64,000 nucleotides of DNA, taken from a bacterium (lineage in GTDB: Bacteria > Actinomycetota > Thermoleophilia > Solirubrobacterales > Solirubrobacteraceae). This document shows positions 28,517-37,177 of the stretch, piece by piece; position 1 is the first letter of the stretch, and every line of letters begins with the position of its first letter. The position numbers and the translations under genes were made by a program. The notes below the pieces were generated by a model. That model ran no database searches. It was not told the origin of the DNA and worked only from the letters and a program-made list of their open reading frames with translations. Location: NCBI GenBank assembly GCA_021323635.1, contig JAJPKQ010000036.1:1-64000 (forward strand). The letters are read 5' to 3'.

Positions 28517-30406
28517 CTACTGCGCCGCGGGCGCGCGCGCAAGCACCGCGTCACTTGTGCTCGCGCGCTGCTCGGTGTCGGCTGACGCGCAGAGGGCTGC
28601 GGTTGCTCGTTCGAGCGCCGGCAGCAGCGGGCCGGTTGCGGCGTCGTCAAAGTGGAGTTCGCCATCGTCGTCGCCCTGGTAGGAGATGTAGCGGGCGCCG
28701 CCGCGATCCTGGCGGTTGTAGAAGAAGAAGACCACTCGACCCTCGCTCGGGTCCGCCGGGTGAAGGCGCACGAGCGGCGGCAGCGCGAGCGCCAGATCGG
28801 CGCCCTCCTCGATCAGGTGAAGACGCTTGTCCGGCAGTGGCTTGCGCACGCGCAGCTGGCAGAGTGGGAAGGTCGGGTTGGGGCCGATCAGCGTCAGCGC
28901 CTTTCGATGCACCCAGGTGTCAGGCTCCTCGCCCAGCTCGTCGTACTCCGGCGCGCGCGGCAGCACGAGCAACCAGGAGTCAAAGACGCCGCCAAGCGCG
29001 TGCAGAGCCTCCTCGCGAATCTCGTGCAGCTCGCCCAGCCGCTGCTGCCAGACGCCGGAGGCCGGAATGCCGCCGTGGCCCTGCCAGTTGTTGCGAAGGT
29101 CCCTGGCATGCAGAAGCAGCTTGGTGAGCTCCTCCGACATCAGGCGCTGCAGACGATCAAGGCCTTTCATGCAGAACCTCTCCCGCAGCGCCCTTGGATC
29201 CTCTACCGCCTCCCGCAGGTACCGCTGCCAGCCGGAGGCCAGGCGCTCACCAAGCTCCACCCAGACGCCGAAGGATCCCTCGCCGCGTCCCTCCGAGCGC
29301 GCGTTGGCCGGATGCGCCCAGCGCTCCTGCCCACTCTCCGGCGGCCCCTTACGGTTCAGCAGCGGAGCGGCAAGTATCGTCACGCGCAGGATCGCAAGCG
29401 CTTCAAAGAAGCCCAGCAGCAGCAGCTTTGACTTGCGCTCGGGGTCCGTCTCCGCTCGTTCGCGCCAGAGCGCGAGCGCGAGCGGGAAGGGAAGCTCGTC
29501 GATGCGGGCGTCTTTGACCGGGCGCAGCACCTTTTCGATGAGATCCCCCATCTCACGCGGGCGCCGCTCGGGATCCGGGTCGAGCAGATCGCAGATCGTC
29601 GCGCGCAGGCTCAGCCGCAGGTCCGGTCGAGCCTCGGCGAGCGCACTGCGCGCGGAGCGCCCACCATCCAGTGGCGGCGCCTGGCCGGTTGCTGCAAAGT
29701 AGAGCACCGCGCCCAGCGAGTAGAGGTCCGCGGTGGGCGTCGCTGTGGCAGCGGATCGCAGCTCTGGTGCGGTGAACGCCTCCGTGCGCACCGGGTGCGC
29801 CAGCGGCGGCGCTGCCCCGCCCATGCGCGCGGTCGACTCGAGGTCGCCGAGGTGGGCCTCGCCACGTTCGTCGAGCCAGATATTGGCGGGGTTGATGTCG
29901 CAGTGGACCAGCTGGCGATCGTGCAGGTGAGAGAGGGCGCGGGCGATCTGGCGACCAAGGCGCGTAAGCTCGACTTCGTTCAGCGGCTTGCGGCGCTCTG
30001 CGCGCTTGCGGACGGCGTCCTCGAGCGTGCCGCGGGCGAAGAGGGCGCAGACCAGGAAGTAGAAGCCCTCCTCCTCGCCGATGTCGTAGATCGGGAGAAT
30101 GTTGTCATGGTCACCGATTGCGCCGATCGCCTCCGGCTTGCCGGGTGCCGCCGGCGCTTGCGAGCCGGCATCCTTGCGGATGATCGAGACGGCGACCAGA
30201 CGGTGCAGCCGCTCGTCGCGCCCGCGCCAGATCTGCCGCTGCGCATCCTCACGGATGGGCTCGATCAGCTTGTAGCGACCAGCTATGAGTCTCTCAGCTC
30301 GAGGATGTTCCCGATCGGTCAACTGCTCACCGCCATTCCTGCCGCTGCATACGAGGGCCGCCTCGGCCGCTCGCCGCGCTGAAAACGTAGCACCGCGTGC
30401 GCTCAA
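28517..30406 (-). CDS. Kinase-like protein with C-terminal HEPN-like region
   Basis: 629 residues from TTG 30406 (TTG 30322 is an alternative start). Residues 44-295 follow a Ser/Thr kinase fold: catalytic loop HCDINPAN (168-175), GDLES in the DFG place (D188), TAPEL (212-216) and ADLYSLGAV. However, the glycine loop is absent (IREDAQRQIW) and the beta-3 lysine place is serine (VAVS, S74), so catalysis is doubtful. After about 325 a helical region follows (KLLLLGFFEALAILRVTILA), then RNNWQGH at 438-444, which fits the HEPN pattern R-polar-X(4)-H. The last 170 residues are unrecognised. Downstream of recD2 on the same strand. The function is unknown; defence or RNA cleavage is a guess. Confidence 0.6.
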   Translation of the reverse strand: MSARGATFSARRAAEAALVCSGRNGGEQLTDREHPRAERLIAGRYKLIEPIREDAQRQIWRGRDERLHRLVAVSIIRKDAGSQAPAAPGKPEAIGAIGDHDNILPIYDIGEEEGFYFLVCALFARGTLEDAVRKRAERRKPLNEVELTRLGRQIARALSHLHDRQLVHCDINPANIWLDERGEAHLGDLESTARMGGAAPPLAHPVRTEAFTAPELRSAATATPTADLYSLGAVLYFAATGQAPPLDGGRSARSALAEARPDLRLSLRATICDLLDPDPERRPREMGDLIEKVLRPVKDARIDELPFPLALALWRERAETDPERKSKLLLLGFFEALAILRVTILAAPLLNRKGPPESGQERWAHPANARSEGRGEGSFGVWVELGERLASGWQRYLREAVEDPRALRERFCMKGLDRLQRLMSEELTKLLLHARDLRNNWQGHGGIPASGVWQQRLGELHEIREEALHALGGVFDSWLLVLPRAPEYDELGEEPDTWVHRKALTLIGPNPTFPLCQLRVRKPLPDKRLHLIEEGADLALALPPLVRLHPADPSEGRVVFFFYNRQDRGGARYISYQGDDDGELHFDDAATGPLLPALERATAALCASADTEQRASTSDAVLARAPAAQ

Positions 30407-30455
30407 GTGCGTTGTGGCTCAAGTACAGCCGTCGGGCGGCGCTCGCGGTGGCTCA

Positions 30456-32654
30456 TCAAGCGCTGCCCGCGATGGTCTCCGCCAGAGCGGTGTAGCGGCG
30501 GCGCGCATCGCGGCGGGAGAGCGCAAGCTCCAGCGCGCCGCCCTGGGCGAGCAGCACGCAGAGGCGCTCGGCGCGTGTGACGGCGGTGTAGAGGAGGTTG
30601 CGCGTCAGCATCAGCCGCTGCGAGCGGGCGAGCACGACGACGACCGCCGGCGCCTGGGAGCCCTGCGCCTTGTGGATCGAGATCGCGTAGGCGGGCTCGA
30701 TCGTCGCCAAAGCGGCGAAGGGGAGGGTGAGCGTGCGGCCGTCCTCAAGCTGCAGATGCGCACGCGAGTGCTCACGGTCGTAGGCGGCGAGGATCGCGAT
30801 TTCACCGTTCATCAGCTCGTGCTCGTGGTCGTTGCGCGTCTGGATCACGCGATCGCCGACCCGCAGCTCGCTCCCCGCGATCGCCTCCCCCGCAGGGTTC
30901 AGCCGCTCGCGAAGCTCTGCGTTCAGCGCCTCGATACCGACCGCTCCGCGGCGCATCGGCGCGAGCACGAGCACGTCGCGCAGGGGGTCAAGGTCGTAGC
31001 GCGCCGGCAGCCGCCGGCAGGCGAGCTCGATCGCCTCTGTGGCGAGCTCCTGCTCGCGCGCGCGGGTCAGGAAGAAGAAGTCGCGGCGGACTTCTTCGTC
31101 CGTGCTCTCAGGAACGCGCTCGGGCGCTCTGCCCTCCCTGATCGCGTGCGCAGCACGCACGATCAGCGAGCGGCGCGCCTGGCGGAAGATCTTCTGCAGC
31201 CGCGTCACCGGGATGCGTCCGGACTCGATCATGTCCTCGAGCACGCGCCCGGGCCCGATCGCAGGCAGCTGGTCGGAGTCGCCGATCAGGAGCACGTGCG
31301 TCCCTTCCCCGACGGCGGCAAAGAGCGCCTCAGCCAGACGGACGCTCAGCATCGAGGCCTCATCGACGATCAGCACGCCCACATCCTCGAGTGGCTGCTC
31401 ACGGTTGCGCGCAAAGCCGGCTCCGGGCTGCCACTCCAGCAGACGGTGGATCGTGGTCGCGCGCTCACCGCTCGCCGCAGCCAGGCGACGCGCGGCCTTG
31501 CCGGTGGGGGCGCACAGCCGCACCGGCGCATCGAGCTCGCCCGCGATCGCGACCAGCGCGCGCATGCTCGCGGTCTTGCCCGTGCCCGGGCCGCCGGTCA
31601 AGATCGAGAGGCGGTTGCAGAGCGCCCGCTCGATCGCCCGCCACTGCTGCTCGCTCAGCTGCGGTCCCGCCGCGACGCTCTCGGCCCCTCGCCGATCGAC
31701 GCAGAGCGCGGGCGGCGCAGCGGCGAGCGCGCGCACGCAGGCTGCGAGCCGCTGCTCGATCTCGTACATCTCGCGTGCGTAGATCGCGCCCTCCCCGGCC
31801 GCCGTGGGCGCAACCAGTCGTCCGGAGGCAATCAGCGCGCTGACGCGCTCGCTGATATCGGCCGCCGCGGATTCCCACAGCGCCGGCGCCCCCGCCTCCT
31901 GCTCGGCGCCAAATGTCAGCAGCGCCAGCGCGTCGCGCTCGAGCGCCTGCCGGGGCAGATAGCAGTGGCCGGAGAGCTCCGCGCGCGAGAGCGCGTGTAG
32001 GAGGGCGGCGTCGATGCGGCCTGGCGCATCCGCGGGCAGGCCCAGCGCCAGCGCCAGCGCGTCCGCGGTCGCAAAGCCGATCCCCGGCAGGTCCACGAGC
32101 GCATAGGGATCCGCCTGCAGCTGGGCGATCGAGCGCTCGCCCCAGGCGCGCTGGATGCGCGCTGCAACCGCCGCAGAGAGCCCGTGCTCGGCCAGGAACA
32201 TCCGCAGCGCGCGCTGGGCGCGCAGCTCGCTCCAGGAGGCCACCGCCTCGGCAAGGCGCTTGCGCCCGATCCCTGGCAGCTCGCGCAGACGGGAGGCAGG
32301 GTCCGCGTCGATCTCCGTGATCGTGCGCTCGCCGTAGCGGCGATAGAGGCGCTCGGCGCCGCGTGGGCCGATGTGGCGCACGGCCGCAAGCGCTGCCAGG
32401 ACCGCGCGCTCGGAGGTCGGCTCAGGGTGGGCGACATAGCGGACCTCGAAGCGCTCGCCATAGCGGGGGTGCTCGCGCAGGCGCCCGCGCACGATCAGCT
32501 CCTCGCCCTCATGGACATATGCGAGCGGCCCGGTCAGAACCAGGTCTCCGACCTCCTCGCTGTGTGCGAGCAGGACCGCAAAGGAGCTCTGCTCGGATCG
32601 AAACCGGATCGCGAGCACCTCCACGGAGAGCTCGCTCTCTGTCTGGGTTGCCAC
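30456..32654 (-). CDS. recD2: RecD2-type 5'-3' DNA helicase
   Basis: Superfamily 1B helicase of the RecD2 type, acting without RecBC. N-terminal OB and helix-hairpin-helix region (ELPGIGRKRLAEAV and DLPGIGFATADALA), then Walker A GGPGTGKTASMRAL, Walker B VLIVDEASML, GDSDQLPAIGPG, and a C-terminal motif VI segment YAISIHKAQGSQAPAVVVVL. The longer upstream frame is rejected: GTG 32654 begins VATQTESELSVEVLAIRFRS, the natural domain start, with a TATCTT box 6 nt upstream, giving 732 residues. Confidence 0.92.
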   Translation of the reverse strand: MATQTESELSVEVLAIRFRSEQSSFAVLLAHSEEVGDLVLTGPLAYVHEGEELIVRGRLREHPRYGERFEVRYVAHPEPTSERAVLAALAAVRHIGPRGAERLYRRYGERTITEIDADPASRLRELPGIGRKRLAEAVASWSELRAQRALRMFLAEHGLSAAVAARIQRAWGERSIAQLQADPYALVDLPGIGFATADALALALGLPADAPGRIDAALLHALSRAELSGHCYLPRQALERDALALLTFGAEQEAGAPALWESAAADISERVSALIASGRLVAPTAAGEGAIYAREMYEIEQRLAACVRALAAAPPALCVDRRGAESVAAGPQLSEQQWRAIERALCNRLSILTGGPGTGKTASMRALVAIAGELDAPVRLCAPTGKAARRLAAASGERATTIHRLLEWQPGAGFARNREQPLEDVGVLIVDEASMLSVRLAEALFAAVGEGTHVLLIGDSDQLPAIGPGRVLEDMIESGRIPVTRLQKIFRQARRSLIVRAAHAIREGRAPERVPESTDEEVRRDFFFLTRAREQELATEAIELACRRLPARYDLDPLRDVLVLAPMRRGAVGIEALNAELRERLNPAGEAIAGSELRVGDRVIQTRNDHEHELMNGEIAILAAYDREHSRAHLQLEDGRTLTLPFAALATIEPAYAISIHKAQGSQAPAVVVVLARSQRLMLTRNLLYTAVTRAERLCVLLAQGGALELALSRRDARRRYTALAETIAGSA

Positions 32655-32660
32655 GGAGGG

Positions 32661-32666
32661 AAGATA
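32661..32666 (-). promoter_or_regulatory. -10 box of recD2 (leaderless)
   Basis: TATCTT on the minus strand lies 6 nt before the GTG at 32654. Confidence 0.35.
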
Positions 32667-32715
32667 CCGGCCGCTGCGGCCCGCTCTCGTGCGCTGCTCT
32701 GCGGGCGGACTGCGC

Positions 32716-34989
32716 TCAGGCCGCGCTCCCGAGCAGATGCGCGTGCTCGGCCGGCGCGTCGCCCGCGGGCAGCGCTGCGGCCACGCAGACGCGATTGCGC
32801 CCGCTGCTCTTGGCCTCATAGAGCGAGCGGTCGGCGCGCGCAAACAGCAGCTCGTAGTCGAAGCGCTCGCTCGCGCTCGCCGCCGCGACCCCGCAGGAGA
32901 CCGTCACCTGCAGATCGCCGAGCGGGCGAGCAGCGACCGCGCTGCGCAGGCGCTCGGCCACCTCGCAGGCCTCGCGCTCGGAGGCGTGGTCGAGCAGCAC
33001 CACGAACTCCTCGCCGCCGATGCGGTAGATGGCATCGAAGGCGCGCAGCGCCTGGCGCATGCGGTCGGCGGCTTCGCGCAGCACCACATCGCCGCGCTCG
33101 TGCCCGTGCTGATCGTTGATCGTCTTGAAGTGATCGATGTCGGCGACGATGATCGCCAGCGCGCCGTGGGCGTAGGCGGCCTCGTTGGCAAGCACCGCGA
33201 GGCGGACGTCAAGCGCCTGGCGATTGAGCATGCCTGTGAGGGGATCGACGACCGACGCGCCGCGATGGTCGACGGAGGAGCGACCGAGCGAGGAGCCAAG
33301 CAGCGCGACCGCCACGAGCATCACCAGCGGAACCCCAAGCGTGAAGGGATCATCAAAGGCGTGCACGCCGCCGATGTAATAGGCCGCCGCCGTGATCAGG
33401 ATCGCCTCGAGCGCGGCGGCGGCGGCCACCGCGCGCGCCGGGAACATCGGGCTCCAGGCGAAGATCAGCGCCACCAGCAGCGGCAGCGCAAAGTAGGGAT
33501 GATGCGCTGTCAGCAGGAAGCCCGCGACGTTGCCAAGCTGGGAGAGCACCACCGCTAGAGCGATCATCAGCTCCGGCTTGGCGTGGCGCTTGGCAAGCTC
33601 GATCGTCGCGCCCATGAGCGCCGCGGAGAGCAGCGGCGGCAGGAAGGGAAGCCAGCCGTAGTGGTAGGGGCCCGCAAGCAGCAGCGCAACCAGGATCACG
33701 CCGTAGGCGATCAGGCGCACGGACTTGATGCGCTCGATCAGGTCGAGCATGTGCGCGCGCTCTGCCTCATCACGCGCAAGCCAGCTGCCGATCGCGGCAC
33801 GTTCGCGATCGATGCGCTGAGCGATCACCTGCGTGCCTGCGCCCGGCTGCTCGCCTGCCACAGCGCCGAGGCGGCTAGCGGCCGAGGCATCGAGCGCCGC
33901 TCGCTCCTGGCCGTTCGTGGGCTCCGGGCGCTCGCCCCACGCCGCTGCGCTCGCGCCCAGCGCCCGGTTGCGACCGCTGCGCTTTGCCGCATAGAGGGCA
34001 TCGTCTGCGTCACCAAAGAGCGCCTCGAAGTCGAAGGGCTTTTCGCGCTCGCTTGCGGCCACGCCGATCGAGGCGGTGATCCTCTCGCCCTCGATCGGCT
34101 GCTCTGCGAGGGCGCATCGCAGCCGCTCGGCGACGCCCAGGGCCTGGGAGCGGCCGGCGCCCGGGAGCAGCGCCAGGAACTCCTCGCCACCGAAGCGGTA
34201 GAGGGTGCCCTGCTTGCCCAGCGCCTCACGCAGCCTCTGGGCGACGGCACGCAGCGTCGCATCGCCGTGGGCGTGGCCGTGCGTGTCGTTGATCACCTTG
34301 AAGTGGTCGATGTCGATCAGCATCAGCGCCGCCGACTCGCCGGCCAGCTCGCTCTGGTGGGCGAGCTCGGCTGCGCGCGGAAAGAGCGCCGCGCGGTTGA
34401 GCAGGCCCGTCAGGCGGTCGACCGAGGCGGCGGCCCGTGAGGCGACATCCGCGCCCCGCGCGGCGGAGGCCATCAGCACGCACGCGATCAGCAGCGCGGT
34501 CGGGTCGACGAGGTGAGGGGGGCTGGCAATGACGGTATGTGCGCCAACCGCAAAGGCCACGCCCACCATCAGCGCGACCGACCACAGCGTTGCCAGCACG
34601 ATGCCGCGCACCGGCCAGACGCAGGCGGCGATCAGCGTCGGGCCGATTAGCAGCGGCAGCAGCAGTATGCGCGCCCCCTGCGCGCCGATGATCCCGCCCG
34701 CCAGCGCAATCCCGCCGACCAGCACCGCCCAAGCCATCCGGTACTCCGGCTGCCCACGGCGCTCGACAGCGTGGAGCAGCGCTGCGAAGGCGCCCGCGCC
34801 GAGCAGCGAGGAGAGCAGCAGCGACGGGCCTGCAGCGGGTGCGACCGCACCGGCAAAGGCGATCATGGCGAAGATCATCAGCCGCTCGGCGCCGCGCATG
34901 CGTGCGCTCATGTCAAGCATCCGCCCGCGCTCCTCCTCGCCGGGGCAAAGCAAAGTCGCGCCTGCGCGCGGTGCTCGCACATCCTCCAT
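32716..34989 (-). CDS. Membrane protein with two GGDEF (diguanylate cyclase) modules
   Basis: 757 residues from ATG 34989. It consists of two repeats of the same unit: a short RMLDM-type leader helix, a block of membrane helices and a GGDEF domain. The active sites are GGEEF near 266 and near 658. The second copy keeps the inhibitory RxxD site (RAFD, 5 residues before GGEEF); the first has GKQG there, so it lacks product inhibition. Both should make cyclic di-GMP. It is divergent from a third, single-module copy at 35247. The signal sensed by the membrane parts is unknown. Confidence 0.85.
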   Translation of the reverse strand: MEDVRAPRAGATLLCPGEEERGRMLDMSARMRGAERLMIFAMIAFAGAVAPAAGPSLLLSSLLGAGAFAALLHAVERRGQPEYRMAWAVLVGGIALAGGIIGAQGARILLLPLLIGPTLIAACVWPVRGIVLATLWSVALMVGVAFAVGAHTVIASPPHLVDPTALLIACVLMASAARGADVASRAAASVDRLTGLLNRAALFPRAAELAHQSELAGESAALMLIDIDHFKVINDTHGHAHGDATLRAVAQRLREALGKQGTLYRFGGEEFLALLPGAGRSQALGVAERLRCALAEQPIEGERITASIGVAASEREKPFDFEALFGDADDALYAAKRSGRNRALGASAAAWGERPEPTNGQERAALDASAASRLGAVAGEQPGAGTQVIAQRIDRERAAIGSWLARDEAERAHMLDLIERIKSVRLIAYGVILVALLLAGPYHYGWLPFLPPLLSAALMGATIELAKRHAKPELMIALAVVLSQLGNVAGFLLTAHHPYFALPLLVALIFAWSPMFPARAVAAAAALEAILITAAAYYIGGVHAFDDPFTLGVPLVMLVAVALLGSSLGRSSVDHRGASVVDPLTGMLNRQALDVRLAVLANEAAYAHGALAIIVADIDHFKTINDQHGHERGDVVLREAADRMRQALRAFDAIYRIGGEEFVVLLDHASEREACEVAERLRSAVAARPLGDLQVTVSCGVAAASASERFDYELLFARADRSLYEAKSSGRNRVCVAAALPAGDAPAEHAHLLGSAA

Positions 34990-35246
34990 GGCTCTCGCAT
35001 CGACGTGGGGCCGGTGCGGCTTGGGCGGAAGCGACCCCACTCAGCGTCTGTACGATCACCCGCGCGGAGGGATCCGCATGCACCTCAACAGTTGTTGGAG
35101 TGCGGCGGATGCGGCGCGCTGTCAGATCTGAACGGCGAAGCCCCCGCAGTTCGAGGAATTTTGCGCTCGCGGGGCGCCGCTTTCATGTATTAGCCACCTG
35201 ATTGGCGCTGTAGGCGCGAGCGCGCACGGCCGATCTACTGAGCGCA

Positions 35247-36269
35247 ATGGAAGTGGCCAGATTGCTGATCGAGAACCGCCTTGAGCGCGAGCGCATGCTC
35301 GACATGGAGGAGCGCCTGCGCACGGTCAGGCCGCGCGCGGGAGCTGTGATGATCGCCGGCCTGCTTGCGCTCGGGCCCTGGTATGGATGGTGGCTGCCGC
35401 TGCCCGTGCTGCTTGCGCTCGGCCTGCAGCGGCTGGTCGACGTCCGCCTGCCCGCGATGCGCCATCCCGAGCTTGCGGTCTTTGGCTGCTGGCTGGCCGT
35501 GGTGGCGATGATCGCGCTTGCGATCGCGCTCGCCGGGGCGCCGCCGCCGCTGCTGGTCTGGTTTGCCTTTCCCGTGATCCCGCTCGTCGCGCGCTTTCCG
35601 CGACGGCTGATCGCGGTGGGGATCGCTGCGATCCTCGCAGCGCTTGCGCTCACCGTGCTGATCGGCCACCCCGCAGCGGCGCTGGCACGCCCGCCGCTGC
35701 TGATCGCCCCCGCCGGCGCGCTCGTGGCGATCGGCCTCTACGCCCTCACCCTGATGGAGTCTGAAGCGCAGCATCGCAACGATGCGCTGATCGACTCCCT
35801 GACCGGGATGCTCAATCGCAAGGCGCTTGCGCGCCATGTCGAGGAGCTTGAGCAGCAGGCGCGATTCGGCCCGCTGCGCATCGGCGCGCTGGTTGCCGAC
35901 ATCGATCACTTCAAGGCGATCAACGACCGCTTCGGCCACGCGCACGGCGATGCGGTGCTACGTGCCGTGGCGCAGGTGATCCGCGCGCAGCTGCGCACCT
36001 TCGACCACGCATTTCGCCTCGGCGGCGAGGAGTTCCTGGTGCTGCTGCCCGGCGCTGACGCCGAAGGCGCGGCGCAGCTTGCCGAGCGCATCCGCGCCGC
36101 CGTGCGCGCGTGCCCGCAGGCGCTTGCGGCGCCCGTGACGCTCAGCTGCGGGATAGCGGCGTTGCAGGGCCACGGGCACTTTGACTTCCACGCCCTCTTT
36201 GCCAGCGCCGACGAGGCCCTCTACGCGGCCAAGCGCGGCGGGCGCAACCGGATCGCCACCGCCGCCTGA
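35247..36269 (+). CDS. Membrane-bound diguanylate cyclase (GGDEF)
   Basis: 340 residues. The leader ERMLDMEERLRTVRP resembles the leaders of both modules of the divergent neighbour. About six hydrophobic segments follow (residues 32-170), then a GGDEF domain with VADIDHFKAINDRFGHAHGDAVL and GGEEF near 258, with the RxxD inhibitory site (RTFD) 5 residues before. It is therefore a likely active, product-inhibited cyclic di-GMP synthase. The 257-nt divergent gap (34990-35246) probably holds both promoters; TCTACT 7 nt before the ATG is a weak candidate. Confidence 0.87.
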   Translation: MEVARLLIENRLERERMLDMEERLRTVRPRAGAVMIAGLLALGPWYGWWLPLPVLLALGLQRLVDVRLPAMRHPELAVFGCWLAVVAMIALAIALAGAPPPLLVWFAFPVIPLVARFPRRLIAVGIAAILAALALTVLIGHPAAALARPPLLIAPAGALVAIGLYALTLMESEAQHRNDALIDSLTGMLNRKALARHVEELEQQARFGPLRIGALVADIDHFKAINDRFGHAHGDAVLRAVAQVIRAQLRTFDHAFRLGGEEFLVLLPGADAEGAAQLAERIRAAVRACPQALAAPVTLSCGIAALQGHGHFDFHALFASADEALYAAKRGGRNRIATAA

Positions 36270-36298
36270 GCGGCTTCGCGCGCAGTGGCGCCGCATGA

Positions 36299-36304
36299 GA
36301 TACT
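36299..36304 (+). promoter_or_regulatory. -10 box of dapA (leaderless)
   Basis: GATACT lies 9 nt before ATG 36314, the usual spacing in this window, with an imperfect first base. Confidence 0.35.
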
Positions 36305-36313
36305 GAGACCACG

Positions 36314-37177
36314 ATGGCCAGCCTCGGCTGCACCCTGACCGCGATCGTCACGCCCTTCGATGAGCACCTCAACGTGTCTGAGGAGCGCTTTGTCGCGCTC
36401 ATGCATCACCTTGCCGAGCACGGCTCGGACGGCTTCGTGGTGGCAGGGACGACGGGCGAGGCGCCGACGTTGAGCGACGAGGAGCACCTGGCGCTGGTCG
36501 AGCTGGCACTGCGCGAGCGTCCGCCCGGCAAGAGCATCATCGCAGGCACCGGCTCCAACGACACACGCCATGCCTGCCACCTGACCGAGCGCGCGACGGA
36601 GCTGGGCGTCGACGCGACGCTGGTTGTCACCCCTTACTACAACCGCCCCTCCGAGCGCGGGATCATCCGCCACTACGAAGAGGTCGCCAGGGCCACTGAG
36701 AAGCCGATAGTCCTCTACAACATCCCCGCGCGCACAGGGACCAACATGGGCCCGGAGCTGCTGCGGGCGCTCGCGCAGATCGAGCACGTCGAGGCGCTCA
36801 AGGAGGCCAACTCGGCGCAGCTTCAGATGATCGAGGGCCTCGACCTCTACGCGGGCAACGACGATGTCTTCGCGCGCGTCCTGGACATGGGCGGTGCGGG
36901 CGGAATCCTTGTCGCCAGCCACATCGTCGGCGACCAGATGCGTCAGATGGCCGAGCAGCCCGCTCGCCGCGGCGAGATCGACGCCTCGCTGCGCGATGTC
37001 TACGAGACGCTCTTTCTGACCTCGAACCCGACCTGCACGAAGGCGGCGCTGAACCTGCTGGGCTTTGCCGTGGGTGGCCTGCGGCTGCCGCTGATCGAGG
37101 CCGACGAGCGCGAGCGCGCAGCGGTGGCGGCGATGCTCGAGCGCCACGGCCTGCTCGAGGGCGCCGGCAGGCGATGA
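36314..37177 (+). CDS. dapA: 4-hydroxy-tetrahydrodipicolinate synthase
   Basis: Condenses pyruvate with aspartate semialdehyde, first step of the diaminopimelate/lysine branch. Motifs: VVAGTTGEAPTLSDEEH, the tyrosine in VVTPYYNRPSERGI, VLYNIPARTGTNM, and the Schiff-base lysine in VEALKEANS. 287 residues is normal. ATGA overlap with rnj, an arrangement common in actinobacteria. Confidence 0.96.
   Translation: MASLGCTLTAIVTPFDEHLNVSEERFVALMHHLAEHGSDGFVVAGTTGEAPTLSDEEHLALVELALRERPPGKSIIAGTGSNDTRHACHLTERATELGVDATLVVTPYYNRPSERGIIRHYEEVARATEKPIVLYNIPARTGTNMGPELLRALAQIEHVEALKEANSAQLQMIEGLDLYAGNDDVFARVLDMGGAGGILVASHIVGDQMRQMAEQPARRGEIDASLRDVYETLFLTSNPTCTKAALNLLGFAVGGLRLPLIEADERERAAVAAMLERHGLLEGAGRR

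Noticed and set aside
32655-32843. Extended N-terminus of RecD2
   Set aside because: The extra 63 residues are Arg/Pro-rich noise antisense to the end of the GGDEF gene region; GTG 32654 starts the conserved domain and has a -10 box.
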